NCBI RefSeq assembly: GCF_032884065.1
Contig: NC_088866.1
Span: 60,996,168 to 61,060,167 of the forward strand
DNA from: Artemia franciscana
Lineage: Eukaryota; Arthropoda; Branchiopoda; Anostraca; Artemiidae
Direction: 5' to 3'
DNA: 64,000 nt
This document shows, in pieces, positions 1 through 62,221 of the stretch. Below the pieces are notes generated by a model. That model had not been told where the DNA came from. It searched no databases and worked only from the letters and a program-made list of their open reading frames with translations. The position numbers were made by a program, and so were the translations under genes. The stretch's first letter is position 1. The number at the start of each line of letters is the position of its first letter.

Positions 1-354
1 ACTCCGGTGCTGAATTTAGATTGTATTCTTCAATGGCTGCATCTAACTGAAATAACAAAAAAGGTAAAATTAAAGATTTGCTACTGATTGTGCTACTGAT
101 TGGTTTGAAAAAATAGCTTCTTAATTACTCAGATAATCTTAGATACTGCAGCGTGATGGTTTTCTCTAGTCATGAATTTATTTCATGCCTTATTTAGCCT
201 GTAGATGTGTCTTTTTTCATTTTAGCCGAGCGACGCTTATATTCAGTTGCTATGATCATTGATAGATATCTTTGAAATGCCTTTCTTGCCATGTATCGAG
301 CTTCCTCTGCAGCAGTGCATAAATAATTCCAGCAGTCTTTAATTCTTTTATTGG
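1..354. other. Unassigned AT-rich sequence
   Basis: No open reading frame, RNA gene or repeat that I recognise. The right end runs into a retroelement fragment. Confidence 0.5.
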
Positions 355-610
355 CAGAAGGGGCCTAATGTTGTGCAGATGAAGGATGACAGATTGCCGA
401 AGATTGTCTTTTTCGGCCAACCGCTTAGGGCTAAACGGAAAGCAGGTCGTCCTCGTCTGGGGTGGGAGGACGTCATAAAGAAAGATTTAAAGAAAATGGA
501 AATTTCCTGGTAGTATGTAGAAAAGAAGGCTTTGAATAGATTGGGATGAAGGAAGAGTGTGTGCAGCTGTGTTGACCTCAGGCGGCTTGGTGCTGAGGTG
601 AGATGTTAGT
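355..610 (+). pseudogene. LINE C-terminal fragment (family L1w, copy 1)
   Basis: The plus strand encodes a decayed version of a peptide that recurs in this window: QMKDDRLPKIVFFGQP, then an RAKRKAGRPRLGWED-like basic stretch, then KKDLK, then a CVDLRRLG tail. This is the extreme C-terminus, downstream of the reverse transcriptase, of an endonuclease/RT non-LTR retrotransposon. The frame holds in-frame stops after KKMEIS and after NRLG, so it is dead. The sequence ends in TTAGTAGTAGT, a short trinucleotide tail resembling the tails of the copies near 9.0 and 44.3 kb. It is 5'-truncated, as is usual for LINEs. Clade assignment (RTE-like) is inference. Confidence 0.75.
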
Positions 611-714
611 AGTAGTCGACAATCGTAGTTTTACGTCCTTTCAGCGGTATTATTTTGACTAGTTATATTTGTTCTAGATGGCACAGTTAGCTTAAAATTC
701 AACCATCTTGCAGC

Positions 715-978
715 ATGGAAGGCAATAATAATTTGGTAATGAATCCCTTTTTGAAAGTAAATAACAGTCTGTTAGAGAATACGTTAGAAAATCTGATGAA
801 ATTTTTAGAAGTACAGCTAATTTTTTTAATGAAGCAATTTTCTCTTCATCTAAAGCTGCGTCTTATGAGAATGGTATTTACATTTGTAGGCTTGGAAAGA
901 GAGCCTAGGCTGGCTTATATCCTGACAAGGTGTTTCAAACTCTTAGTTCTATTTGGATCTATTTATAAAGCTGAATAA
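715..978 (+). pseudogene. Coding-like stretch, unidentified
   Basis: An 87-codon open frame begins with ATG at 715 and ends at a TAA. It is leucine-rich and resembles no family I know. An alternative frame through about 770-905 reads REYVRKSDEIFRSTANFF and on to ICRLGKRA before a stop, and looks more protein-like. The stretch may therefore be a frameshifted relic of a mobile-element protein rather than a gene. It could also be chance AT-rich coding. Confidence 0.15.
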
Positions 979-1744
979 TGAATAGAAGACAAGTCTGCTT
1001 AAATTTGTAGTGGATAGTCATTGAGAAGTGAATATTCTAAACAAATAAAAGTGTTATCATTAGATTTCTTATTTTGTGCTCTTTCCAGATATCATGGTAA
1101 TTTTTTTAACATTACACCCCCCTTTTTTCCAGATATAGCCCTAGAATTATTTCAGCAACAAAATAATATAATATTATGTTTATGATGTGCTATATATCTC
1201 TTTTAAGCAGATTATCATGTTTTGTTTCCCATTTTTATCATTTTTCAGAATCATGGCAAATAATTTAATAAAATTCTAGATGGACTACTTTTCATCAGCC
1301 TATCTTAAAAAGTGTTTAGGTTAGAAAAATAAAACCTATATTAATGACAGCCAAAGACATTGGCTTACTGTGGGAAGGTATTACAATGCTATTATTTTAA
1401 CCTTTTATTTTGTTTTTATGTCTTAGAAATTTGTGCATTTGACAGGTCTATCACTCATTAGAGTATAGACAAAACAACACTAGGCTACACCTTAATTTTC
1501 AGTTTCTTTTTTTCTGTTTTAATTTTGAAATAGCAATTCCTGTTAATTGAGCAAAATTTTAAGCCATATCAACAGGTTTTTAACTAAATTTAGGAAATGT
1601 ATTTTCAGATCTTTGAAACCTCATAAATTGGGATTAAGCGAAGTTGTGAAGCTGAAGATACTTTGCTTGCAATAAATTTGAGCAGAAGATCTAATTTGTA
1701 AAGTTTCACTTTTATAAAACATGGATTTTTAAAGATCATCAAAA
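979..1744. other. Unassigned AT-rich sequence
   Basis: Low-complexity AT-rich DNA with short homopolymer runs. No coding or repeat structure was recognised. Confidence 0.5.
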
Positions 1745-2440
1745 TTACTGTGGATCATAGTAGATCCTCCTTTCTGATAGAATCAAGATTGTCACTGTTT
1801 ATGATGAAAAAGGTGACCTCATCTACTCCACATCAGTTCAGGTTATGAGTGGTTCCCCAAGGGACCAAACTAAGCCCAACACTTTTTAACCTCTGTGTAA
1901 ATGAACCTCCTTGAGTGGTCAAGAATGGCTTAGAACTTTTCAGACAATACCAAACTCTGGTCCAGCAGCCCCAACAGAAAATGATCTTCTCTGCAAGAAG
2001 ATCTCAATAGCCTCTGTCTGTGGGTAACAACCTGGATGCTCAAATTTAACCCATGAAAATGCAAAGTTCTGCATCTTGGTCCAAACAACCCTTGCTATAA
2101 TTGTCACATGGTTGACTCTGCAGGTGTCAATATGCCCATTCACAGTGCCAATGAAGAGCTTGATCTTGTGGTAATCATTAATGATTAGCTTAAATTTTAA
2201 AGTCAGTGTCAGAATCAAGCAGCTAAGGCAAACAAGATCTATTGTTTGATCAAATGCTCAGTGACAAGTTGCCAACCAGCCAAGAGCTATCAACAAGCTT
2301 TACACAACCCTTGATTGTCCCTATCTTGAGTTTGGAATGTTTGTTGCCAACCAACACTTTAAGTATAACATAGAGATACTTGAGAAGGTCCAGCATAGAG
2401 CAACCAAGCTTCCTTTTGCCAAAGAACAAATTTTCTACAA
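1745..2440 (+). pseudogene. Non-LTR reverse transcriptase fragment (CR1/Jockey-like), copy A
   Basis: Conceptual plus-strand translation, with frameshifts and stops, gives the second half of a CR1/Jockey-type reverse transcriptase. In order these are: FLSDRIK; VMSGSPKGP (the GxPQGxxLGP motif B region); FSDNTKLW (motif C, FADDTKLW in live elements); LQEDLNSLCLWVTTWMLKFNP; KCKVLHLG; ANKIYCLIK; and EGPA-SNQAS (originally VQHRATKL). The aspartate pair of motif C is reduced to DN and many stops intervene, so the element is inactive. It ends within about 25 bp of the next RT fragment. Clade is inferred from motif spacing. Confidence 0.85.
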
Positions 2441-2459
2441 ACAATAACCCCCTGTAACT

Positions 2460-3735
2460 GGAGACTGATTTTGATTTTTACCTCTATTTAGTAAAATTTA
2501 TGAAAAAGTTATTTAAGCAACTGTATGACTTTTTGGATTTGAAGAAAGTATTGTATGATGGACAGTTTGGTTTCAGAACTAAACATTCCACTAGTCATAC
2601 AGTACACCATTTTTTAAGTTTTGTTGATAACACTCTTGAAAATATCTGGTTCTTTTAACTGTTTTTGTAGATTTCCATAAGGCTTTTGACACTGTTGAAT
2701 TGAATTCTCTTCTAAGTAGACTAAGTGGGCCTGGGTTAAGTAGTACTTGTGTAAAGTGGTTTTCATCATATTTGCATGGCTGCACTATCAAAGTTGCTAT
2801 ATCAGATATTTTAAGAAGAGAGTTTGGTGTTAAGTGTGGAGTGCCTCAAGGTTCTGTGTCTCTATTTTACCTTATTCATGTTAATTTGCTGGCTTCACAT
2901 GTTGGAAAGAAGGTGCTGACCTCTTTCACAGACAACACTGCAATAACAGTAATTGGCAGTTGTTAGGTGGAGGTTTTACACAAGGCTAACTTAAAACTTG
3001 AACATTTATGCAGTTTTACAGTTGGTAGTTCCCTGGTAAATTATATTATTTTTAGTAGAACAGGTAGGCTGCTTAATGATAATAATAACATATTTTTTGG
3101 ACATTTAGCCATTAAACAAGTTTTTGAAATTAGGTACTTGTGGTTTTATTTAAATAATAATATTAGTTGGAAAAACTATTGCAGTGTTTTTCGTGTGAAA
3201 TTGGCTATGGATTTAGGAATCCTGAGATATGTAAAAAAAAATATTTCCATTCAAAATTTGTAAAATCATGTATTTTTCCCTTGTTCATCCTTATATAGTT
3301 AATAGTTGCATTCATTGGGCCAGGAAATTTTTTTTCTAATTATAAAAGAATCCAGATTTTGCAAAATAAAAGTATTTGACTGATTGCAGACATAAAAGAG
3401 CAGGTTAAATCCAAAACTATTGCTAGCTTTTCCTGGTGTAATGCTTTAAATATTGGTCAGATTCATGACTACCAGGCATCAATTTTTGTGTTCCAAAGCA
3501 TGAAACATATGTGCCCTAAGTATTTTCATGATTATTTATCCATGGATCATGAGCACCATAATTATGATAGAAGAAATTCACAACTTTTCAGCCATGAAAA
3601 AAGAAAAACAGTCAGATCATCATATATGGTTCATAATCTGGGGCCTTCTGTTTGGAATAATCTGCTAAATGGCCTTTTACCTTATATGGGTTTAAAAATA
3701 AATTGAAAACATTTTATTCAACTAATAGATTTTTA
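2460..3735 (+). pseudogene. Non-LTR reverse transcriptase fragment (Jockey/CR1-like), copy B
   Basis: A second RT relic starts just after copy A but begins further upstream in the RT domain, so it is a separate insertion. Visible in order: FSKIYEKVI; LYDGQFGFRTKHSTSH; DFHKAFDTVELNSLLSRL (motif A with its catalytic aspartate); CGVPQGSVSLF (motif B); TSFTDNTAI (motif C, the YADD box changed to FTDN); a W-N-N-L segment near 3650 typical of the C-terminus. The frame is broken by stops near 2658, 2964 and 3261 and by frameshifts. Loss of the second catalytic aspartate shows the copy is dead. Confidence 0.88.
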
Positions 3736-5768
3736 AAGGGCAGGAGGTTTTTGATGGTTTTTTTTACAGTTGTTTGGGGTGGGATGGAGGCTGAAACCTG
3801 TAAAATAATCAATAGTATTATTTTGTTGTATAGTATTCTTGCGTATGTGTTGTTGGTTTTTATATATAAGATAGGCTAGGTGGATGATCATGAGTTGTTA
3901 TGTTTAGATATTTATTTATAAGGTATAAATCCTAACAGGAATTTGCAGTACTATATTAAAGACTAGATTTTACAGCTGGCTTTTAAGATTCAAGCTTAAT
4001 ATTTATAATATTAATTTATATATATAAACAATTTATAAATATGCATTAACTTTCTGAACATTGTCCTTAGGACTTTTTTTTGCTGCAATAATTTATTAGT
4101 AGTGTCATTTTCATTTATGTTTATATTGTGGATTAAAATAAAAACCTACCTAATGACTAGAAAGGTTTGACCTGCCTACCCTAATTTACTGTAGAAAGAG
4201 ATGAGATTGGAATTAAGATGATGACCAGTGACACCAATAAGCCTATTTTCAATCACAGTGAAAACACCAGAACACAAGGAAATCCCATAAAACTGCATGG
4301 AAAATTTAAGCAGAAAGCTTGGGCTCTTCACGTTCGTCAATCATATTGTTCCACTGTGAACTTCACTCAGCAAATCTACCATGTTGGCCAGATCATTTGA
4401 CAGCTTCAAGATTGGTGTTGACCATGATTAGAGTGGCAAGTCATTGAAGATGCAGTGGGACAAACCAGTATAATCCAGCAGGATCTATTAGGTGCCACCT
4501 GCCCCTTTTAGCCCTTAAACATGCCCAGCCAGCAATACATCTAGTGACACCCAATGATGAAATCAAACTGTCCTTTATATATGTAAATAGTGATGGTCAA
4601 CTCATGAACTGTGATGTGAATATCAAGTCAATGTTACCTGGTAAGATCTACAGGTTCTTTAGCCTTAGTCACTAGATGATACAGTTTTAGGTAATTAAAG
4701 GTCAGTGCCCACTAAAGGGAGACAAAGTGGGTGCAGGTACTTCAAAACATCTTCCAAGGACATACTTTAGTTTGTAGATCCATCCATGAAAGTTTCATTT
4801 TCCCAACCTAACTACTTTCCAAGCAAAAATTAGCTTGTCTAGAATTTTACAAATAATTCTTTCAACAATTCTATTATTCTCACTGAGGCAAAACTAAATT
4901 TGATTAACTCAAGACTACAGAAAATCTGCTTCAACAAAAAACCTATGATGTATCACTACTTTCAATTAACAGAAAATATGTTGTCAGAAGAGTAACCATG
5001 TTATTTAAAAAAGTGAAAAAAATAAGGAATTAATGGTTGCTAGCCTACTAGGCTACTTTTGTTTGTTTAATGTGTTTCTTTCAGAAGTATCTTCGGAATA
5101 TGGAAGAGTGGACATATTGCAAGGTAAATTACCTTGCAGTATATCCCCTCTTCCAAAGGAAATAATTTATTAAAGAAAGAATACTACTATTTTATTCCCC
5201 AGTCAAAACTCTTTCCTAACATAATGGTCATTACCTTGACTATTGCATAAATCTCCTTCTCCCTAGTGGTGTCAAATATTGCCCCAAATGGTATACCATA
5301 TCTATCCATTGTTTTTGACTGTTTATTTGTTTTATACTACTTCTAATTTAATGGGTATCTAATATTTTATCAAATATAGAGGTCTGAATATAAACTAAGT
5401 GTGAATGATAGCCTACATAGGTAATGCAAAGTCAAGAATAGCATCAATAAGTGCTTAAAAGTTAGCCTACTTACAATCCTTTTATATTACAAAGGAAATT
5501 CCTATTTTTTTTTTTAAAGGGATTGACAATTAAATTGTGGTCAAATTCATAGAACTCTGAGCTTGTGGAGTAATTTTAATAAATGTAGAGTGAAATTAGC
5601 CATTGTTGTACAAGAATAATATTCCACAAAATTAAATACTAAGAAAACTTGTTCATTACTGGAGGCTCTAAGAGAGCCATGGAATTTTGGCTATTTAAAA
5701 AATTGTGGTATAAAAGAAGCAGTTTGTTGTTAAAATCATGAATACTATCAAAATATCAATGAAAATGA
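3736..5768. other. Unassigned sequence
   Basis: About 2 kb of AT-rich DNA. The only open frame of note is 60 codons at 4218-4400, which matches nothing I recognise and has no clear splice context. Somewhat higher complexity at 4200-4700 suggests an old unidentified repeat. Confidence 0.4.
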
Positions 5769-5929
5769 CTGGAGCTATTGAAAGGGCAAGGGGCAACTGC
5801 CCTAGGTGTCTTGGCTTGGAGTTTCCCACTTTGATAAAAATTTTCATTTTGTTGGGCTGTTTTTGCTTATACTTGAGTTGTAATTAATTTTTCTGGGGGA
5901 GGGGGGCACCAACCCTAGGAATGGCTCTG
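5769..5929 (+). mobile_element. Possible hAT-type MITE
   Basis: The left end CTGGAGCTATTG and the reverse complement of the right end, CAGAGCCATTCCTAGGG, are imperfect inverted repeats flanking a short AT-rich and G-rich core. CAG-AGCC ends with a G-rich subterminal tract are common in hAT-derived MITEs. The flanking 8 bp do not form a convincing duplication, so this is tentative. Confidence 0.25.
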
Positions 5930-6227
5930 AAAATTTCTTTGCTATTACAGATTATAAAGTGATTGTGTTGCAAGAGCAACACTTCGGTTTTGTCATGTTT
6001 TTTTTTCCTAGCACCCCAATTTCAGCTCATTCCCAGAAAGTGGTAAGGGTCTAACCACTGTGGTTTTTACGGAAGGAGTGGACCTTAGGCCAGATTGTGG
6101 ATTTTGGAATGCTTCATAGAACTCTTGCCTGGGGCCAAAAATCTATTGTTTCTACCCATTTCTGTTTGTGATTGCAGCTGAGTTTATCATTTGTTTTTTG
6201 TTTTTTTGCACTTGAGATTGTGGTAGA

Positions 6228-6790
6228 GAAATGGTATCAGATGTGCCTCTTAAACTTTAAAAGTTCTCACATTGCTAAAGAAATAAGAGTTTATCCTTTG
6301 CTCCTTTCTAAGTGAAGACATTAGAAACTTAGCCTATGGCAAAAAAGTCAACTTTTGAACTAAGACAGATAGATTTTTTTTTCAATGGCAGTCGATAGCT
6401 CTTGATGAGCTGATCAAAGTATATGCCATCCATTTTTTGGTAAAAAAATTTCTTCATGGGATATATCAGTTGGAAAGTTTAAAGGGGCTGATAACTTCAG
6501 TAGTAAGGTACACACTGAAACCAAAAACAGGCCAATACAGAAATGGTATCAGATATGCCTCTTAAACTTTATAAGTCAACTTTTGAACAGATTTTTTTTT
6601 TCGAACAGATTTTTTGAATATATATTTTTTTTGACGGCAGTCGATAGCTCTTGATGAGCTAATATAAAGTAAATGCCATCCATTTTTTGGTAGAAAAATT
6701 CCTTCATTAGAATATACCAGTTTGAAAGTTTAAAGGGATTGACAACTTTAGTAGTAAGGTACACACTGAAGCCAAAAATAGGCCAATGCC
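6228..6790. repeat. Tandem duplication, unit about 250-310 bp
   Basis: Two copies, from about 6228 and 6541, share AAATGGTATCAGAT-TGCCTC. They also share a longer block beginning CAGTCGATAGCTCTTGATGA at 6389 and 6638, running through CATCCATTTTTTGGTA and AAGGTACACACTGAA. The copies differ by scattered substitutions and a small AT insertion, so the duplication is old. No protein is encoded. Confidence 0.8.
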
Positions 6791-6849
6791 ACTTGTGAGA
6801 CATATTGGGGAGTTTTAAGCAACAGTCGGCTCTTAGCTCATAATCATCT

Positions 6850-7070
6850 TTGGCAATGAGGGGTTTGCAACTTTTACTAAGTTGGTGTACCTATTATTTG
6901 TTTCCAGTGTATTTGATGGTAAGACCAATTTGGTTCCAGTGGTAAGACATAGTGGAATGTAAGTAATGATCGGCTGTTACGCTACAGTAATCTTCAGCAA
7001 TTAGGGGCTTGCAACTTTTGCTAGTTACAATGAGGGATTTGCAACTTTTGCGAGTTCGTGTACCTAATAT
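6850..7070. repeat. Short direct repeats (TTGCAACTTTTG)
   Basis: The phrase GGG-TTGCAACTTTT, followed by AGTT and GTGTACCTA-TATTT, occurs around 6857, 7003 and 7031. It looks like a local continuation of the duplicated block to its left. Confidence 0.5.
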
Positions 7071-7419
7071 TTATTTTAAGATCCTTACAGATTAACAACT
7101 TCAACGTTTAATCGAAGCAAGAAAAAAAAGTGCTGCTCTCGCAACACTTACTCGGCGAAGCTGAACAAAGATTGGTGCAACACCTCACGTTGCCCATGCA
7201 ACATAGATCTAATTATTGTCTCATTCATATCCAATTCAAAGTGAGGGGGGTTGCAATAATAAGAAATTGCGTAGTCCTCATATCAAGAGCATCATCAGTA
7301 GTAATAGCAAGAACCATACGGGACTTGTGATGAGGTTGGAACCTAAAATTGGTAATAGAGTTGTTGATTTTGCTGTTCTTTGTTTATTGGCAATTATTAC
7401 AAAGATAAACTTGCAAGAC

Positions 7420-8130
7420 AATAATTCTTCCCACCAAGTTTCATCCCGATCCCTTCACCCTAAACGTTTTCCAAGATTTTCGATTTCCCCTCCAATGTCA
7501 CTGGATTCAGTTGGGACTTAAAATAAGGGCTCTGAGACACAAGGTCCTTCTAAATATCAAATTTCATTGAGACACGAAGATGACTCGTTTGTGGTTAGAA
7601 ATACCAAATTTTTTCTAATTTTTCCGATTTAACTGTCCTTCCACTCCCCCCCCCAGACGGTTGAATCGGGGAAGCAACTATTTCTAATTTAATCTGGTCT
7701 GGTCCCTGATACGCCTGCCAACTTTCAGCGATTGCTATAGGCTTATTGATCACGTATATAGTTTCGGATCTTCTTCATGTAAAAATTGGGGTGGTCCGGG
7801 ATTTGATCCTCAGACCTCTCGCACCCTAAGCGAGAATCATACCCCTAGACCAGCAAGTCACACTTAAGAAGAACAACCACTTGCTTTATTGGCAATATAA
7901 AATTCTTCTCAAATATCTCATTTGCTTGCTCCCCCCCTAGATGGTTGAATTGGGGAAGCGACTATTTCTAATTTAATCTGGTCTAGTCCCTGATACGCCT
8001 GGCAACTTTCATCAACCTAGTTTATCTGGAAGTGCCTGAACTAGCAAAACCAGGACCGACTGACAGATAGACATACCGACGGACAGAAATTACAATCGCT
8101 ATATGTCACTTACTAAATACCAAGTGCCAT
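7420..8130 (-). repeat. G-rich dispersed repeat family R1, minus-strand copy
   Basis: Read on the minus strand from 8130, this copy starts with TTTTTATGGCACTTGGTATT and GTGACATATAGCGAT. It continues through CTGGTTTTGCTAGTT-CAGGCACTTCCAGATAA, CAGGGACTAGACCAGATTAA, a run of Gs, and GGATCGGGATGAAACTTGGTG. The same blocks occur in the same order on the plus strand at 31.2-32.8 kb. The CAGGGAC-AGACCAGATTAAATTAG block occurs twice here, on either side of the tRNA relic. No coding capacity is visible. Confidence 0.85.
7788..7859 (-). pseudogene. tRNA-Pro(AGG)-derived relic, possibly a SINE head
   Basis: The minus strand reads as a proline tRNA body. It has an A-box TGGTCTAGGGG and a complete anticodon arm TCTCGCTTAGGGTGCGAGA, with AGG centred in a 7-nt loop. 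It also has a B-box-like GGATCAAATCC. The acceptor stem no longer pairs (5' GACTTGC against 3' GGACCAC), and the T-stem is damaged. It lies inside a dispersed repeat. I infer a tRNA pseudogene or the promoter head of a tRNA-derived SINE, not a working tRNA. Confidence 0.75.
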
Positions 8131-8433
8131 AAAAATTGCCTAAATTATTTGTTTGATCTGGGCATCTGTAGTAGAATAAGCAGACACTAAAGTATGCACA
8201 GACAAGCGTATAATAAGGGGAAAATGTAACACAGGTAGTAATAGACAAGCAAACAATGCATACTATTAAAGCAATAATATGTCTTCCCAACTCTTAGAAG
8301 GAGGCTGAGGCAATTAAAATAACTAGAACAATTATAGTATTGTGCTACTACAATTGGAGATGTTCAGGGGGGCGGGAACAAGGAAAGCTGCCTTAGGTTC
8401 TCACATTTTATGTTTAATGTTTCTTTTTTTCAG
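8131..8433. other. Intron end upstream of the first UPF2 exon seen
   Basis: AT-rich sequence ending in a pyrimidine tract (TTTCTTTTTTTCAG) that supplies the acceptor at 8433. No earlier coding exon was recognised here. Confidence 0.6.
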
Positions 8434-59322
<50,889 letters not shown>

Positions 59323-60163
59323 GTAAGCACTTTTCTTTTTTATTGGGACTTCTGTTTTTATAGGTGGATGTTTTTAAGCATGCCAAAAAGATTAATATAT
59401 TGTTTGATATTTGTAGATCATTTTCGGTAGTAAACTAATTGGAATTATTTTTTTTCCTTATTTTAAATTTTCTATTCAAATAATTCTTCTTTTGTCCACG
59501 TCATATACTTATGGAATTTATTTTGCCAACTCGGCGACTGAGCAAGAGTAGAAAATATTATTCAAAATAAATTAGTTTAATATTTCTAAGCTGCATCCTA
59601 ATAGTTATTACTTAAACTGAATGAAATGGCTATGGAAAGCTTTGCTCAGATAGTAGGAATAAGAAGATAAACTTCTGAACAATAGTTATAATGCTAAAAA
59701 AACATCTTTCTAAAGATGTACGTTTTTAATTTAAATACACACGAGAGAAAACCCAAATTTACAGATATTTTATAGATACTTCGCAAATGTTTACGGTTCA
59801 TGGTTATGATGCTCGCATAGTCTCAGAACTGAATTATGTTAGGGATATTTTATGCGGCAATGGATGTCCTTCAATGCTTTTTTTTTGTTTACTTTTTATT
59901 TGTACCGAAGATGTCCGAACGGCAGTCTCAACCAAATTTTGTGTGCTTCTCTTGTTTTTTCACTGGATATTGAATCGGATCTTTTTCTTCGTTGTACTAC
60001 GTTTTCTCGTTTAGTCAGGATGCAACTTCGTATTATGCTGGTGCCACACTTTTTCATTAATCTTTCTTGCAATCTGTAGAAAGCCACGTAAGTAGTGGTG
60101 CCAAGATGGGTCCACGGGAGACAGCCTGAGCGTAAAGATCATACCCTAAACCTCATTAACGAA
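59323..60163. other. UPF2 intron j, left part
   Basis: 59780-60130 has overlapping 63-75 codon frames on both strands that look weakly retroelement-like. No catalytic motif can be named. Confidence 0.35.
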
Positions 60164-60558
60164 TGACCTACTTACATGAGCAGAGTACAAGAGATACTTC
60201 ATAGCTTAATCTAACCGGTATCTCATTTACAAATACCTGTCTGGACATGATTAATAATGTAATTCACTGAATAAGAGGAATGAGCAATTATTATAATACT
60301 TAACATTTGAGTGACCTACTTACATGAGCATAGTACAAGAGATACATCGTTAGCATAATCCAGCCGGCACTTCTTTTACAAATACCTGTCTGGACATGAT
60401 TAACAAGGTAATTCATTGAATAAGAGGAATTACTGGTTATTTTAGTGCTTAATATTCAGATGACCTACTTGCATGAGCATAGTACAAGAGATACATCCTT
60501 AGCATAACCCAGCCAGCATCTCATTTTCAAATGCCTGTCTGAACATGATTAACAAAAG
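60164..60558. repeat. Tandem repeat, about 149 bp, 2.7 units
   Basis: Units at about 60164, 60312 and 60461 each begin GACCTACTT-CATGAGCA, then AGTACAAGAGATAC, TACCTGTCTGGACATGATTA and GAATAAGAGGAAT. Confidence 0.95.
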
Positions 60559-60748
60559 AAAGTAAATCATTTCATTTGATCTCAAATTGGACTAATAGAA
60601 TTTATCATATAGTATTGAACTTGTCAGCTTCCATAACATAGACATAGTGTAACCTCTTGTATCATATTCATGGAAACGAGTGCTTATATCAACACTTTTT
60701 TCAAAGGGGCTTATGGCCATCCATGTCCAAACCTCCAAGGAGCCCTAT

Positions 60749-60960
60749 GTATTAGCTTTGTTGATGTTTTCAAAGTGTATTTTAGAAGTTTTGTCGTTTG
60801 AAACGTACAACTTAGGATGTTTTTGTTGTGCTGTGTCGTGGTATGACTTGGATGTTTTTGCTGCGCTGTGTCGTGGTTTATCTTGTGTGTGTTAGCTTTG
60901 TTGATGTTTCAAAGTCTACTTGGAAGTTTTTCGTTTGAAACGTATGACTTAGGTTGGGAC
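60749..60960. repeat. Duplicated block with an internal short repeat
   Basis: TTAGCTTTGTTGATGTTT-CA to GTTTGAAACGTA-ACTTAGG occurs at 60752 and 60890. GGATGTTTTTG-TG-GCTGTGTCGTGG is repeated between them at about 60816 and 60850. Confidence 0.8.
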
Positions 60961-61080
60961 ATGGATGACCGTAAGTTCCATCGGCCCAATAGTAATTGAA
61001 ACTCTAAAAAAAAGGAATTTCGATGACAGTAAATTAAAAAAAAAGGAAATTTATGCTGATTCCAAATATATAGCTTAATG

Positions 61081-61810
61081 CTACTCATCAAAAACTACGA
61101 GTCTCAGAAAATTTTTCTGATTTTCCAAGGGGAGGAGACCCCCATAAAAGTCAAGTGACACTATCGGATTCAGCATATTACAGAACCTTAATGTAGTGGA
61201 CTTAAGCTCATATCTACAAAAATGTGGAATTATATATTTGTGCCAGAAAAAAGATTGCGGATGCGTTTTTTTTTGCTTTTTTTTCTCCAGGGGTGATTGT
61301 ATCAAACCTATGGTCAAATACGTGAAAACTATGGTCAAACCTAGAAGATCAAAGAGGGCTCATTCAAAAGGGAATCAAAAGTTCTAGTGCCCTTTTAAAG
61401 TGGTCGAAAAGATTGTAAGGCAACTAAACCTTGTCCCACGCCCCTTTTTCCCCAGAGAGATCTGAGCGAAATTCTGAGATTGTCATTTGATTCAGCAGAG
61501 TTTAAAGGTTCAATAATTATGCCTCTTTGCATTAGAACTTTAAGACCTATCACGAACAAAAATTATTTGGTGTATGAGGGGACTGGCCATTCCTAATCCT
61601 TCGTTATTTACGCTAAAGTTACACTTTTTGTCCCCCTTTTTTTTTTAGAACAAGTCCTGAAACACAAGGGCCGTTGTATGCAAATGAGATGTATTTTTAA
61701 AGAATTTTGAAACATTAGTGCAAAGAGCGGGGCTGAGAAAGGGGTAGTCCCCTTAGCATGTAGGATATTTTCTGTTTATTTTAAATTTCATTTTTTTCCT
61801 CCACTTTTAG
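61081..61810 (+). repeat. Dispersed repeat family R2, copy 2
   Basis: Same order of blocks as 16936-18494: ACGAGTCTCAGAAAATTT, CATATCTACAAAAATGTGG, CCAGGGGTGATTGTATC, AGAGGGCTCATTC and AAAGTTCTAGTGCCC. A degraded fold-back end follows (TTTACGCTAAAGTTA at about 61609 against GTGCAAAGAGCGG at 61710). The fold-back is much more eroded than in copy 1. Confidence 0.8.
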
Positions 61811-62221
61811 TTGAAAAGCTTTCTTTTAATTCTTTAAAAGGTTGCCCTTATTTGCAAGGCTACAAGTAAGGAATCTGTGGTAATTTTTGATTATTTTACG
61901 GCCTCAGTTTACGGGCTTCTAAACAGGAAGATGTAACAACGGGGGACTTCAGTGACAAAAATGTGTTAGGGTGTAAACAACCAATATAGAATATCGTTGT
62001 TTGGTCCAAATGTTTTTTTTTTTATTCTTCTAGGTGGCACTTTGTGATAGCATCGAATGGTGTAATATCTCAATTTTCCTAGAATTTTAATAATTTTGTT
62101 ATAGACCATAATTACCACGATAAAAAATACGTTTCGTCATATTAATAGACAAAACACCAAGCGAAATATGCAAAATTTTTAAAAGTTTATTCTTTTAGAT
62201 GAACTTCTTATGTGCTTTAAA
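61811..62221. other. UPF2 intron j, unassigned
   Basis: AT-rich spacer between R2 and the satellite. Nothing recognised. Confidence 0.5.

Noticed and set aside
8410..8433. In-frame ATG just before the first UPF2 exon as a start codon
   Set aside because: It lies inside a pyrimidine-rich splice acceptor, and the residues it would add do not resemble UPF2.
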